Assembly: GCA_028554755.1 (NCBI GenBank)
Contig: JAPTOF010000019.1
Coordinates: 9,241,001 to 9,305,000 of the forward strand
Source: Cordia subcordata
Lineage: Eukaryota > Streptophyta > Magnoliopsida > Boraginales > Cordiaceae
Direction of reading: 5' to 3'
DNA length: 64,000 bases
Shown: in pieces, positions 47,138 through 59,058 of the stretch
Numbering within the stretch: position 1 is the first letter of the stretch
How the letters are laid out: each line of letters opens with the position of its first letter
Translations under genes and position numbers: made by a program
The notes under the pieces: model-generated
The model's input: the letters and a program-made list of their open reading frames with translations, nothing else
Told to the model about the DNA's origin: nothing
The model's database searches: none

Positions 47138-47432
47138 GGGAATTTTTTTTTTACCCTGATTTTAAATTTTTATAACAAAAATACCCTACTTTTTAAATTC
47201 GTTTCAAAAATACCTTTTTTAATAAGTCACCTACTGTTTCGGTAGGTGATATATAGTTCGTGGATCCTGAAATTTGAAAAAATTTTGAAAAAAATGGTTG
47301 CACTTTTAACGAAAACGGTAAGTCACCTACCAAAACGATAAGTGACCTACCAAAAAAATATTTTTTAAACGAATTTAAAAAGTAAAATATTTTTACCATA
47401 AAATTTTAAAATTAGAGTAAAAAAAAAATCCC
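47138..47432. mobile_element. Short X-family element, 295 bp
   Basis: The ends (GGGAATTTTTTTTTTACCCT and, inverted, GGGATTTTTTTTTTACTCTA) continue as matching arms through AAAATACCCTACTTTTTAAA. Core copies of AAGTCACCTACTG, GGTAAGTCACCTACC and AAGTGACCTACC are present. The most compact complete member of the X family here. Confidence 0.8.
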
Positions 47433-47481
47433 AACTGTGTCAGTCAGCCCCGCTGCTTCTGCCATCAAACTCATAATGGCA

Positions 47482-48348
47482 TGTCCTTCTTCGGGTCGTA
47501 CTCCTAAAACGTGGAGAATTAATCTACTACGTACAATTTTGTCTTTACTGGTTATGTAATTACTTTCATATCCTTTTGTACTTTATACAATAAGTAGGTA
47601 TTTCAATTATACACATCTTTTACCTGCTCTACAGGAGTATCTCAAAAGTTAAAGTGAGATTTTCCGACGAAAAATCTGTCTAAGGTGAAATTTTTTTTTA
47701 ATCTAAAAAAAAAATTATGCAAAACTAACCCCGTTTATAAATTAATTTGAAAAATAACCCGTTTTGAATACGAAAATGCGTGGCACGCATTTCGGGAACG
47801 CGACCGCGTTCCAAGAATGCGCTGCTTCCGCATTCGTGGAACGCAGCTGCGTTCCATATATTCGTTGCCCGATCATTTTTTTTCCCATTTTCCCCCCACC
47901 CCACTTGCGATTTTCTCTTGTTTTCTCTTAATCTCTCACATTAAAGTTTTAGTTTTTCAGCGTTTTAGCGAGGATATTGCCTTGATCTTGTAAGTTATTT
48001 TATTTTTATGTTATTTTTTGCCTTTGTATTTAACGTTTTAAGTTATGAAATATGTTTTTAGATCGTGTAGTTTTTGTTTTGATAATTAAATTTAGTTTGT
48101 GTTAATTTGAATTGTAATTGTTGTTAGATTTGTAGATTAGAATTTTAGTTTTTTTGTTAATTTTTATTGAAATGTTAATTGTTTCTTTAAAATGTAGTAT
48201 GATTATTAGAAATAGAATTAATATTGTTGTAATTAGTATTATTAGTAATATTATTAGTATGATCATTATTATTAATCTTATTATTACTATCTGAATATTA
48301 TTAGTAATAAATGTTATCATTAAGATTATCATTATTATTTACAATATC
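47482..48348. repeat. Segmental duplication, copy 2 (partner 1534-2391)
   Basis: Near-identical to 1534-2391, including the 200 bp outside the MULE left TIR and the GTCTAAGGT target site (47678-47686). Beyond 48348 the copies diverge: MULE-D continues into ATT repeats and PMD coding sequence. Confidence 0.85.
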
Positions 48349-48581
48349 ATTATTTTTATGACAGCCATGTTATATGTTAGATGTAACTATTAATGTAATT
48401 ATTACTATTATTGGTATTATTATCATTGTGATGATGATGACGATGATGGATGATTAATGTAATATGTTAGATATTATTATTAGTAATTTTATTAATACTA
48501 TTGTTGATATATTCGTCCATGTATTTATTTTATTATTATGATGATGATGACAATGATGGATGATTAAACACGTTATCTTTG

Positions 48582-48582
<1 letters not shown>

Positions 48583-48617
<35 letters not shown>
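48583..48617. repeat. (ATT)n microsatellite
   Basis: About 11 ATT units lie where the PMD N-terminal region would be expected. Further ATT and ATG-rich text surrounds it (48220-48640). Confidence 0.85.
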
Positions 48618-48618
<1 letters not shown>

Positions 48619-48645
48619 ACAATCATTGATACTATTATCAGTTCC

Positions 48646-50102
48646 CTGGCGTTCCATAGGGTGCACAGTTTTACGTCAAGAAGGAAATGACTGATGTATC
48701 CAGGAAGTCAGGTCAGGTAGAGTATTAGGATGTCATAGACCATCTCCAGCCTGACGAGATATAGTACACTTAAGCTGTCTTATTAAAAATACTTTACATG
48801 TACACTTAAGCACGTAATTAACTATCCGGTGCTTGTTTTGGTTACAGTTCATATGGCAGCCGTTTAGGGCGATACTGGCCACCCTCCCACCTTATTGTGT
48901 TGCCGACAGTGACGTCTGGCATGCCCGCACACCGCTAATATGTAGGCATACTGTTGAGTGGCACCACCCGGATCGTGTCCTGCGACAGTTCGAACTTAAG
49001 TTGGCCATCCCTACTGATCCCCCTGCACATGAGAAACATAGGGACGACAAGGAGAAGGTTAAGGGAGCTGCGCTGACCACGGCTATGAATATGTGGGGGA
49101 ATTGGGCCCAGCGCGTTTTATATGGACAGGTGGAGGATGTGCCGCCTGCGGCGGTACTCGGGTTTTACATGCAGTGGTACCGGCAGGTGACCATATTAAA
49201 AGTCGGTCATCCTGGTACCAGTCATAGGCGAGATGGGTACGTGGCATCCGCACATGACGAGACGTCACTAGTGAGCTGTCTTTGTTCCCAATGTTTATGT
49301 TACTCAATGAAAGTTGTTGACTATTAGTTTATATTAACCCCAGTATGTTATGTTTGACTATAGGCCGCTGTAGTTCAGCATGTCATCCATCATTCTCGTG
49401 ATTTGCTGCAGCATTACCAGGAGGGGGACCTTGGGGGTGATGCACACATGGAGCATGTCATCCGGCACTTGCAGCTCATGCAGTTGCATGGCGAGTGTGC
49501 ACTCCAACACACGCAGCACGAGCATCTCATACAGTAGAGAGCCGTGTGGGAGATGCCCGATACGCCTCCGGTGCATCTGTTGCAGCGATTCGGACAGCAT
49601 CGTGCGCAGCGTTCTCCATATGCGCAGCGCACGCACAGCCATCGGGGTGGGTCATCACAGTTATCTCGGCCACCCACACGGCCCCCATTGCAGCGATCCG
49701 CGTGGCGTTTGTTCCCTGTTGACTTCTTCAGCGGTTCTGGTGGCCGGGGCACGTTCGAGGCTGGTGGATCATCTCAACCCTATGTTGAGGAGCCGGATGA
49801 TGACGAGGAGGATGACGAGGCGATGCAGAGCGAGTCATCGGGGGGGGTCACCGAGCAGATATATGGGATCCTATGACTACGTTTACTGTCAGTTGGTGTC
49901 CAATGGCGTTGAGCATCATGACCAACCGCTGCACTTCGAGCCACATGCGACCCAGGCACCCGCCACACAGCAGCAGACACATGAGCTGTTGCTCCGCCAG
50001 ACATGTTCATCCCGGAAGCGCAATGCCCCATCCCCTGTTAGACGTCATTTACCTGATCGCACTAACAAGGGGAAGGACCCTGATCATTACACGCCGGGAT
50101 GA
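48646..50102 (+). pseudogene. PMD gene, N-terminus lost (MULE-D)
   Basis: The + strand shows QFYVKKEMTDVS..DVIDHLQPDE near 48670-48770. Past an AG acceptor it reads FIWQPFRAILATLPPYCVAD, TPLICRHTVEWHHPDRVLRQ, HEKHRDDKEKV, AMNMWGNWAQRV, LGFYMQWYRQVTIL, HPGTSHRRDGYVASAHDE (to about 49270). After an intron come QHVIHHSRDLLQHYQEGD and finally HLPDRTNKGKDPDHYTPG before a TGA at 50100-50102. Blocks are colinear with the MULE-A PMD gene. The tail from 49530 shows frameshifts and an acidic stretch (EEPDDDEEDDEA). This copy is more GC-rich and better preserved in the middle exon than the MULE-A copy but lacks the N-terminal WW.PETHTFHLP core. Confidence 0.8.
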
Positions 50103-50404
50103 TGTATTCATTTTCGAGTGCTTTTTGTTTCATATGTATTCGTGAGACATTATCTTTTTGTTGATTATTATTTCATTTTTTTTTATTTGTTTTAGCCTTT
50201 TTTTTCTTACACATGTCGACGTTGATTAAACATGACCGTATCACAACGCCACAACAAGTTCACAAACAACGTTAATTACACAATAACATCACAAAGTCAC
50301 AACAAATATGCATAAAACGATTGCACAATAGCATTACAACATCAAAACAAATAGATATAAAATTATCACATATGGAACTTGTGGCAACCGATAAAAATAA
50401 CGGA

Positions 50405-51947
50405 TTACGCATTTTGGTTGTTGGGGCAAATTGGAGCAGTGTGACCCAGTTGACCACATGCTGTACACGTTTGTCATCCACGGCGGTCCGAGTGATCCAT
50501 CTCGTTTGGAATGGGCCGGCCGCCGGCTCATCCTCGTCTCTGCCGAACGCGACTTATGTTTGAATGCAATGTCCATATAGGCGCTGGAGGCCAATAAAAT
50601 TAGTGTCCTAGAGGCTCAAATGTCCGCCAATATGTATCTTTGTACGATTTCACCGTTAGTTGTTGAGGTATCATGTTCTCCACATCAAACTCACTAAACC
50701 GAGCAACAGTTTGTGTATGCGAGCATGGAAGGTGATATTCAACCCACTTTCCGCAAGTACACGTACGGTTTTCCCAGTTGACAACTTGGTTTGGCGGATT
50801 CTCGTTCCATCAAACTAGCAACCGACCCACCTTGTATCTGCCATCTTGTCTAAAACTAAGTACGTGATGGCGATGTGACGAGGTCTTCCACTTCTCAAAG
50901 AGTTCCCTCACACTAAGAGGGAGCCGATGGCCTTCACTTTCCAACTGCGTCGCATGGACCAACCGATCATGAAAGTAATATTTTATCTTCATAAAAGTAT
51001 TGGTAACAAGGGCCGTGATGGGTAACCCCCTTGCGCCGACGAGGACACCGTTGAAGCATTCGACATTATTTGTCGTCATCACACCCCATCTGAATCCCCC
51101 ATCAGCGCTCATGGTCCATGCATCGGCAGGGATATCAAATAGGAACTTGTGTACTCGTCTGTCAACACCGTTCTGACTAGGGTCCACATCAAGGATCATG
51201 TTCATGACATTCTCGGCCAGCTATCCAACACATGTCTTTAATGAATTGATTCCACCATCTTTTCATCACATTGCTTTTCAGATGTTTCAAGCAAATGCGA
51301 TGTTTTATTTCAAGTTGACCGTCACGTGTAACTCGTTCGATTGCAGATGCGATGCCTGCATGCCTATTTGAAATGATACACACTTGGGGAATCTCATTGA
51401 AAAAGTTCTTGCGCAACTGGTGTAAAAACCACGACCAAGTACGAGTTGTCTCTACTTCTACAACTACAAATGCTAACGGCAAAACTTGGCAGTTAGCATC
51501 TGTGGCTAATGTAACTAGGAGATGACCCTTGTACTTTCCTCGTAAGTGTGTGCCGTCCAGCGAAACCATAGGCTTACAATGCCTCCACGTCGCGATGCAC
51601 GGACCGAACGCCCAATAAACCACGTCGAAAATTTTTTCAGCCTGCGTTGAACCTTCGGCGAACCTATATCTCACCACACTACCTGGATTCTTGGCCATCA
51701 TGGCCTCAAGAAACTGTGGTAGCATCTGATACGACGTGTCCCAATTGCCATACACTAGTTCAATTGCTTTGTTCTGCCTGTTCCATGCTTTTCCGTAACT
51801 GACATCTGCGTTAAGCTTCTCCTTCATGTGAGCTTGGATAAGCCCGATCTCGTAATCAACCTTCTTAGCTATGAAATGCCTCACCAAGTATCCAACCAAT
51901 CCCGACGTCAAATTTCTGGATGCCCCCTCTTCTTTGTGAATTCCCAT
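50405..51947 (-). pseudogene. mudrA-like transposase, DDE to zinc knuckle (MULE-D)
   Basis: From 51947 the minus strand reads RNLTSGLVGYLVRHFIAKKV, LNADVSYGKAWNRQNKAIEL, MVSLDGTHLRGKYKGHLL (first catalytic Asp), CIISNRHAGIASAIERV, HRICLKHLKSNVMKRW. After a frameshift at about 51195 it continues FRWGVMTTNNVECFNGVLVG (Glu), the SWIM finger (RTCTCGKWVEYHLPCSHTQT, about 50780-50700) and the CCHC knuckle CTACGQLGHTAPICPNN, ending at 50405. The second catalytic Asp, in the motif SDRH of the family, is Asn here (SNRH). N-terminal domains are absent. Doubly inactivated. Confidence 0.88.
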
Positions 51948-52284
51948 AGTTTATTATTATTGTTTTGGATGGAACTTATTTTTTCATTATAAATTATGGG
52001 ACGTTGTTACACTTTTCCCTTATGTATGTATTTATGATCCGTGGATGCTTTAATTTCAGCATTATGGACACTACATTATCAATTGGACATTATACACTTA
52101 ATTCTTTCTGTTCAAGTGAACATTATGTTGTAATTGTAAACAAAACATTACAAAATTACAACTAAGTAAACAAAACAAGATTACAACTAAATAGGATTAC
52201 TTAAATTACAATTAATATATATTACATAACAACATTCAAGATTACAACTAATACACATTACATAACAACATTACAAGATTACAA

Positions 52285-52435
52285 CTACACGCTGCGCATT
52301 TTGATTATTGGAACAAGTTGGAGCAGTGTGGCCTTGTTGACCGCATGCTGTACACCTTCGTCGTCCACCTTAGTTTTAGTGATCCATCTCGTTTCGAATG
52401 CACCGGCCTCCAGCTTGAAATAATATCCATAATGC
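52285..52435 (-). pseudogene. Transposase zinc-knuckle remnant (element Y)
   Basis: On the minus strand IRNEMDH, then a stop, and RRCTACGQQGHTAPTCSNNQ with NAQR. This is the last segment of a mudrA-like transposase, a second copy beside the one at 50405-50600. The rest of the gene is deleted between here and the Y right terminus. Confidence 0.7.
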
Positions 52436-52569
52436 TGAAATAAAAGTATTCACGAATTATAAAATAACTGCATAAGAGAAAAGCGTAATACCGTCCCATA
52501 AATACATAATAAAAAAAAAGGTATGTTCAAAACAAGAAAAAATAATAAAGTTGCAAAGACACCAGCCGC

Positions 52570-52778
52570 GTTTTGGGAACGCGACCGCGTTCCCTATGTT
52601 GAAAACAAAATAATAATAATAATAATAAAGTTACAAAAACATAACGCGGCCGCATCTCGTTCTAGGAATGCGCCCGACGCGTTCCCAGAACGGGATTGGG
52701 TCATTTTTTAAAACCCACCTAAAAACAGGTCATTTTTGCAAAGAATATTAAAAATTGGGTCAAAAAAATAAAAAATCT
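52570..52778. mobile_element. Element Y (MULE), right terminus
   Basis: Inverted counterpart of 6878-7050: GGGTCATTTTTTAAAACCC, AACAGGTCATTTTTGCAAAG, then AAAAATTGGGTCAAAAAAAT to the end at 52778. Palindromes include GGGAACGCG..CGCGTTCCC near 52575 and arms CTCGTTCTAGGAATGC/GCGTTCCCAGAACGGG at 52657-52695. GAATTTAAC follows at 52779-52787. Confidence 0.82.
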
Positions 52779-52787
52779 GAATTTAAC

Positions 52788-53084
52788 TTGTTTGCATTTA
52801 ATGCATGTACCTTTGCTTTTTTTGGATTCAATCCAAATGTTAGCTCATTGGCTTCAATGCAGAATTTTTTTGGCTTCAACGCACGGCCCCATTTTCGGTA
52901 AATCACCTGCCGAACGCGAGGTGACGTACCATTTTCATTAAAATATATTTTTAAATTTTTTCAAATTTTGGGATCTGTGAATGGTCGGTAAGTAGCTTAT
53001 CAAAAAGGGTACTTTTGAAAACAATTTAAAAAGTAGGGTATTTTTGTCATAAAAATTTAAAATGAGGGTAAAAAAAATTTTCCC
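52788..53084. mobile_element. Element X3, right half only
   Basis: TGCATTTAATGCATG core, a GGTAAATCACCTGCCG copy, then the X terminus inverted (AAAAAGTAGGGTATTTTTGT, AAATGAGGGTAAAAAAAATT, TTCCC at 53084). Complements X3-left at 6558-6868: the two halves are interrupted by Y at the same GAATTTAAC target. Confidence 0.78.
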
Positions 53085-53168
53085 ATAATATTCCGGCTCA
53101 AATATATCTATATATCTTATAGAGAGAGTAGGCTATATCTTTTCTATCAATAACAAATGTCATCATTT
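53085..53168 (+). repeat. Laccase upstream fragment, third copy
   Basis: ATAATATTCCGGCTCAAATA, TATCTATATATCTTATAGAG and CTATCAATAACAAATGTCAT match 62340-62430 upstream of laccase E and 7070-7140 upstream of laccase A. Homology stops at 53168, and no laccase exon follows within the next 9 kb. Confidence 0.8.
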
Positions 53169-55225
53169 CATGATTTTTACCCCCAAAAAATATTAAATTT
53201 ATGTAAATTTTTTTTATAATCTAAATCAAATTCCTTTCTTATTTTACTTTTTTTTATTTAAATATTTATTTAGTTACTCCAAATCTCTTACAAAAAATAT
53301 GATTATTATTAAAAATTTACCAAAATAAAATTTAATAAAAGATATTTATATTTATTCCTATGATAAACTGTAAAAATCTATATAAAAATATTTATTTTTC
53401 TTGTACATGGTGTGCACTCATTTTAATTTTATTTAATATTTTATTTCTTAAATTTATAATAACAATAGTAATAAACCTCAAATTATTATAAGGTAGTTCC
53501 TAAATCTCTGACTCTAACAAGGATACTCACGGGCTTAAACAAGGACATTTTATGGATACCTTTCACGTGACCCTTATACAACAAAAGTAAATAAGTACAC
53601 GTTTTTACAAAAGTAAATAAGGACACTCACAGGCTTAAACAAGAACATTTTGCGGATACCTTTCACGTGCCCCTTATACAATAGATGCAAAGAAAGCACA
53701 CTTCTTTAACTAGAATTGACAATGTCTATGCAGGTACATAACCTGAAATAACTTTGAGTAAATCATTAGGATCCATAAAAGACACCAATAGAGCGAGGTC
53801 AGTGGCGAAGCTAGAAATTTTGTTTATTGGGATCAATATTAAATTAATAAATTAATTTTAAGGAAAGAAAAATACAAAAAGAAGTTTTCATGTCAATTAT
53901 GTTCTTAAAATTGAAGAGTAATGCGTGATTGTGCGAGTATTTATTGTCAAAAATTTATTTCTTCCTTTTTCTTTTTTGCTTAAATGAAACAACTTGACTC
54001 ATTTTGAGTGCTAATCACTATTGTTAATGAAGGGCTCAAATTTATTTTTAGAAGTAAATTTATTACTTTAAATACACATGAATTTTTATTTAACAATCTT
54101 TATTTTTTTATTAAGAAGGTTCAATAAAAATAATTAAACGAAATCAGTTAAAAAAAACAAACTATTTTGTATACTATTTTTCCTAGGAGATGAGGGGTCA
54201 TTTGACCCCGCATACTCATGAATGCATCCAACAGTGAGCGAGATCCAATATATGAAAATGCACACATGTAACCTCGGAATCGGGAATGACATGACATTGA
54301 TGTTTATATATTATTGGACAATTGGGTGGCACTTTACAGAGATTGTGAAATAAGAGTTATGTAGGAGAAAACTAAAAGAATATACTAGATGCCTCAACAC
54401 AAGACTAAAAGTGTTCCATACGAAATTTATCAAAAAGAAAGACCACATAGTTATTGTTGATTGAACACATTTTAAGGACTTTGGGTCTAATAGAGATCAG
54501 TACGAATAGTAAAATTTGGACTAAGTCAGATTTATACACATGGGTTACGAATAGTTTAACTAAAAGGTTACCTAAATATACTGAGCCATGAGTGGATGTA
54601 GTCTAGACAGCTAGCTACACATGGAAAAATATGCGCAATTAGATTTCTGAGAACTAAGACTCAATTGTGAGAATACGTATATGGAACTTTAGGAAGACAA
54701 CATATCCAAGACACAATGGAACTAATGATCATATGAGCACAAGGAAATCAACACTAGAATCAGAGCGAGGCTTAAGGTTTTCCCAACAGATTTCATTCGA
54801 GAGTGAAGTTGAAGATGTACTTGATGCCTCACTTGAAGATACAGGAACACATGAGCGAAGAACAAAACATAACTTGAAGATGAAAGTTCAACGAATGTCA
54901 CTGATCATTGAGGGTTATCAAAACATGTGCATGAAGAAATTAAAAATCTAGTGGCAAAAAGATAGAAATAGATGGTCGAAGGCAAAATGTGAGATTCAAC
55001 GCAACCCAGCCGTGGACAAAATGACTAACCAATCGTAAGCTGTGACTATATTTACCCATACAGTACTGGTCACAAGGTGAGTACTATGCTTCCACCAAGC
55101 AAAACACATAGCACAAGGTGACTATTAAGCCCCCATCAGGTAATAGGTGCACCTCTCACATAGACACATACACACATATATACATAGCTCACGATGAATG
55201 AATTGTAGCATTTGTTGCATGTAAC
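53169..55225. other. Intergenic region with a short tandem duplication and MITE-like text
   Basis: A 100-bp tandem duplication sits at 53521-53620 and 53621-53700 (GGATACTCACGGGCTTAAAC; GGACACTCACAGGCTTAAAC). About 53801-54232 begins CAGTGGCGAAGCTAG, a common transposon terminus, but its other end is unclear. An ORF at 54667-54951 matches nothing I recognise. Confidence 0.5.
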
Positions 55226-55340
55226 TTACTGATAATTTTACCCATTGTAATTGCAAGTGTTAAAAGAATATTTTCTTATGAATATCATGAAAAATTGAAT
55301 TAGAGATAGATGGATGAACGATTGTTTAATATTTCTCTAA
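55226..55340 (+). pseudogene. hAT transposase C-terminal scrap
   Basis: LPIVIASVKRIFSYEYHEKL, then a stop and MDERLF. This matches the hAT dimerisation segment (compare SVKRAFSAMNIVKN in the hAT at 42422-43064). Very short and decayed. Confidence 0.5.
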
Positions 55341-55575
55341 GATTTGTGACCTATCTCAACCATCTACTTTAAAATTCTAACTCAACTTGTCACTTTTAAG
55401 AAAGTAATCCCAACCATTTAAATTTATACTCCAAACCCCCTACTTTAGGAATTAATATACATATGCATTTTGGATTACATATGTTTGTAACACTTGTCAT
55501 GTGTGTGACTAGTGGTGGTAATTGGATTTTAATTTTCTTAATTTAAAGCTAGGAAAATGACAATAATAATATCTA

Positions 55576-56088
55576 TGTTGGGTTATGGCTCAAAGTCCAA
55601 GCCCATACAAATTAGGAAAGAATTTTAATGAGAATTAAAATTCTAGTTATGGTAAGAGTCTTAATTATGGTAGGATTGATAGATGAGGAAATCATTTGTC
55701 TTGGAGGACAAGGAAATCTCCTTTATAAATAGAACTCTTGCATTAGTTGTATAAGGTGTGCCTTAGGAGAGTGCCTTACGGCTACACCCCATGGGGGGTG
55801 TGGGAGAGAGCCTGAGAGCATCAAGAGTATCTTATATTCATTCTAGTCCTGTTGAGGATAGAACTATTATAAGAACTCTGTGGGGGAGTGTTTAGACTTT
55901 TCTGTTCGTACAAAAAGTCACCGCCTGAGTTGTAATCCCATTATTGTTGAATAGTGGAATTTATCCCAGAGGAGATCGTGGACGTAGGCAGAGGGTCGAA
56001 CCACGTTTAATAGTGCGTATTCTTTTCTCGTTACTTGTGATTTACTTCCGCTGCGTGAGTGTGTGTTATGCGTCCTAATTTGCCAACA
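55576..56088 (+). mobile_element. Copia-type LTR (513 bp) followed by a tRNA-Met primer site
   Basis: Starts TGTTGG and ends CCAACA (perfect 6-bp ends), and contains CTTTATAAATAGAAC (TATA region near 55722). It is a 5' LTR because the primer site follows at 56091-56102. No downstream gag or pol is recognisable, so the element is truncated. Confidence 0.85.
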
Positions 56089-56090
56089 AG

Positions 56091-56102
56091 TGGTATCAGA
56101 GC
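56091..56102 (+). other. Primer binding site TGGTATCAGAGC
   Basis: Complement of the 3' end of plant initiator tRNA-Met, two bases after the LTR end. It fixes the orientation of the LTR element as +. Confidence 0.9.
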
Positions 56103-57699
56103 TAGATTGGAGGGAGGACGCTGATTTGCACGAAAAACGAAAAAAAGAAACGCCAAAGAGAAGTAAAAAATTCGCTGATCTGCTGGTCACGTTTGGCAGT
56201 CTTCCCGACGTCCGACCGACGATCCGTTTATTGCTGTGTTTTCGTCTCGGAGAGGAGAGTAAGCTTGTAAAATTTCATAACGATCTGACGGTCGGATTGT
56301 GAGATACAAGTAGGTCAAGTTTTGTGAGTTTGTGGTCAAACAGTCAAACAGAAGGTTTGACCAGCGGGCTGCAGGGGTTTGACAGCATTGACCGAGGGTC
56401 TTCTCACCCTTTTCCGACGTCCTGAGTTCATTTTTTAGGTCCGTTTTGCCAAATTTTTGAGTTAATTAAAATTCTAAATAATTAAGCTGATTGTTTTTTC
56501 TTATAAAATAATTGACGGTGTGTAGTCTCTGTGATGGTACATGAGAACTGACATGGATTCACAAGAATAGACAATAAGCATTTAAAAATTTGGACCAGAA
56601 GCGAAAAAGAGCCAAAAGACAATTAAATACAAATTTGAGTAATTAATCAACTCCTTAATTAAATATATCCACAGCCTTGTATGTACTCAACCATTGCTTC
56701 GAATAATTGACCCTAAAATATAATTATGATTTGACATTTTCAGAATGTAAGCATCTGCACAGTTGCTATTGTACTTAATTTAATGCGTTCGTATTGATCT
56801 CTTTTAGGAAAAAAAACACTTTTTTTTTTCAAAACTACTTAGATTAAATTTCAATAGAACTAAAACTCGAATAAAAGTTCGATTTGATTTTCTTTTTTTT
56901 TTTGGAATCCAAAAATATTTAAATTTTTCCGAAAGATATTTTTTTTCATTTAAAAAAATATATTTTAAAAAAGTCAATTGAATCAAACTCTATTTCATCA
57001 CTTTCCAAGATGTAAGAATATCCATTTCTGCTCCATGTTGAATTCCCCCCCCCCCCCTCCTTTTTTCTTGTAATTTCTATACCCTTTTCTTTTTCTGTTT
57101 GTTCATTTCAACTAAAACCCAACAATCCTGACCATTTTTCTTGCAAATTTTGACTTCTCAAGTGAAAGTTTTAAATTTTGAGTTTCAATAATATATTTCT
57201 GAATCTTTGAGTGGTGAGCAATTTGGTTTGACATAAATACTTTTAAAGTGAAGAAAGAATGGCTATTTTATATTGCGGTGTTGAAGTAATGGATGTGTAC
57301 TTAATGCATTTTGTTCACGAATTTTAGTTTATCAAGCACTTCTTTAATGGGTATATGGAAATGGAAGATTTGCTTCTTTTTTTTTTTTCCCTGCTTAGAG
57401 TGATGCACTCCCACGCGGAGTAATAAGATTACTTTTATTCGTACCCAATGACGAAGAGTTGCAGATGAGAAACTAATTTATCATCTGTTAAAATCCTCCC
57501 ACTCGAATGAAGTGATCTTAGTACATTTCTATCCTTTATCTCAGATATAGATAGGTCTAGTCCTATCTAATATTTCATAAGAAACTTATTCTCTAAGACA
57601 TAAAATACTCTTGAAAGTAGTTTCCTTTCTCTATTAAAAAGAATTATTGTTGAGGATCTATTAATCTACACGCAAGGGATAATATTCAATATACATATA
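56103..57699. other. Truncated retroelement leader and intergenic DNA
   Basis: The first 370 bp are GC-richer leader-like sequence after the primer site. After about 56470 it is AT-rich and unmatched. A 13-C homopolymer run occurs at about 57046-57058. Confidence 0.45.
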
Positions 57700-59058
57700 T
57701 GATGGGCGTCGAAACCACCAAAAATAATATTCCAATTCTTACCTCGCAAAATTAAATAGAGTGCGTGATGAGAACATGGTTGAATCCTCAGGGATTAAGA
57801 GATTATTTTATGCTAATCGTACCAAGTAGGTTAATCAACTAAGTTCCAATAAAAAAAGGGGGAATTAAATGCGAAAAAGTAAAATTAATAAAGCCGTCCA
57901 GACCACTGGTCTGCGCTCTGTGGGCACGCAATTCGGCCAGAAAATAAAAAATGTAAATAAAAATAAAAAATGACTAAAATTCGCAATTCGAAGTTAACGT
58001 AAGACCGGAAAAATAGAAAATCAACAAGAATTAAATCTAGCCTGAGGAACAATCGCAATTTCGGTCAACAAATCCGATCTTAGATGCAAAAAATACTTTC
58101 AACTATTTCGATAAATCAGTTATGGTTATTGGCTCGGCCTAATAACCTCATCTTTTCTTATAGAGTTGATAACGGTTTAAATCTCCTACGATTTTTCCCA
58201 CTATCGCCTTACCTATTAGACGTTCTAATTCTCGGAGATGCCTATAGGATCTATCTAATGGCAGCAATAAAAATCTAGAAAGACCTGATTCTAAAAGTCA
58301 ATACTATCGCGGTAATTACTCATTTAGATTGCGTAATTACACAGGAAACCTTGTTACCACTATTTTTAGATTATTAAATTAATCTAATTAGCTACCTATT
58401 GTCATGCAATTGAATAACCATGTACAAAATTAAACAATCATAGAACAATATTAATTCTTGAAACAGTAAATACGCAAATATCAAAATAACATGAAAGGGA
58501 TAAAACAATTAGATCTCACGGAATTGATAAACCGAAATCTTGATTAATTCTCCAATAGAAAAGAAAATTAGAACTTCATGTCCACAAGTGTCGCCCAAAG
58601 AATGAAGAGAAATTGCCGAATTGTCTGCTAAAGTGTTGTCTCCCCTCCAAAGTGCATATAAGAGGTATATATATATATAAGAAAAACCCTAACATATTTT
58701 CCTTGTTAGATAAGGAAACCTAGCCGAAAAGAATAATAAGGTAAAAACCTTAAATATAATTTCTAACAAAATATAAAGTTTTCTAATATTTAATCTATTT
58801 CCTTTCAAAAATTCAGAAAAAATATCTTCCATCTTGGTCAACCTTGGTCAAACCCGCATAGCAAATTAATGGCATTTTTCCAAGTGACGAAGTCAACTTT
58901 GACAGCTACAAACATGTCCAAAAATATCTTGAATCCATATATAATGCATCAACCTCTTTTTTCCAAGCATAGACATGCAAAAACACAAATTAAGGAGCAT
59001 CCAATTCAAGAATTAAGCACAATTAATTATGAATTAAAACCTTATTTAGGATTTATCA
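57700..59058 (-). mobile_element. Ty3/gypsy-type LTR, minus orientation
   Basis: Plus-strand text runs TGATGGGCGTC..GGATTTATCA and is the inverse of 37134-38504 (TGATAAATCC..GGCACCCATCA). Sequence right of 59058 resembles, inverted, the polypurine-adjacent text AAGTGT found before the 37134 copy. Contains an (AT)n run near 58665. Confidence 0.65.

Larger units (their letters stand above)
47687..51947. mobile_element. MULE-D, same insertion as MULE-C with both genes partly kept
   Basis: The left TIR and target site are shared with MULE-C, as are GC-rich palindromes (about 47793-47815). Inside are a PMD gene reading right and a transposase reading left, as in MULE-A. The right TIR and the transposase N-terminus are missing. 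From about 51948 the sequence passes into the Y element remnant, so the right limit is approximate. Confidence 0.75.

Noticed and set aside
54667..54951. 94-residue ORF rich in charged residues
   Set aside because: Some resemblance to retroelement linker sequence, but no motif I can name. Not supported as a gene.
56091..56102. TGGTATCAGAGC considered as part of a tRNA gene
   Set aside because: It is only the 12-nt complement to the tRNA-Met 3' end next to an LTR; no cloverleaf or A/B boxes surround it.
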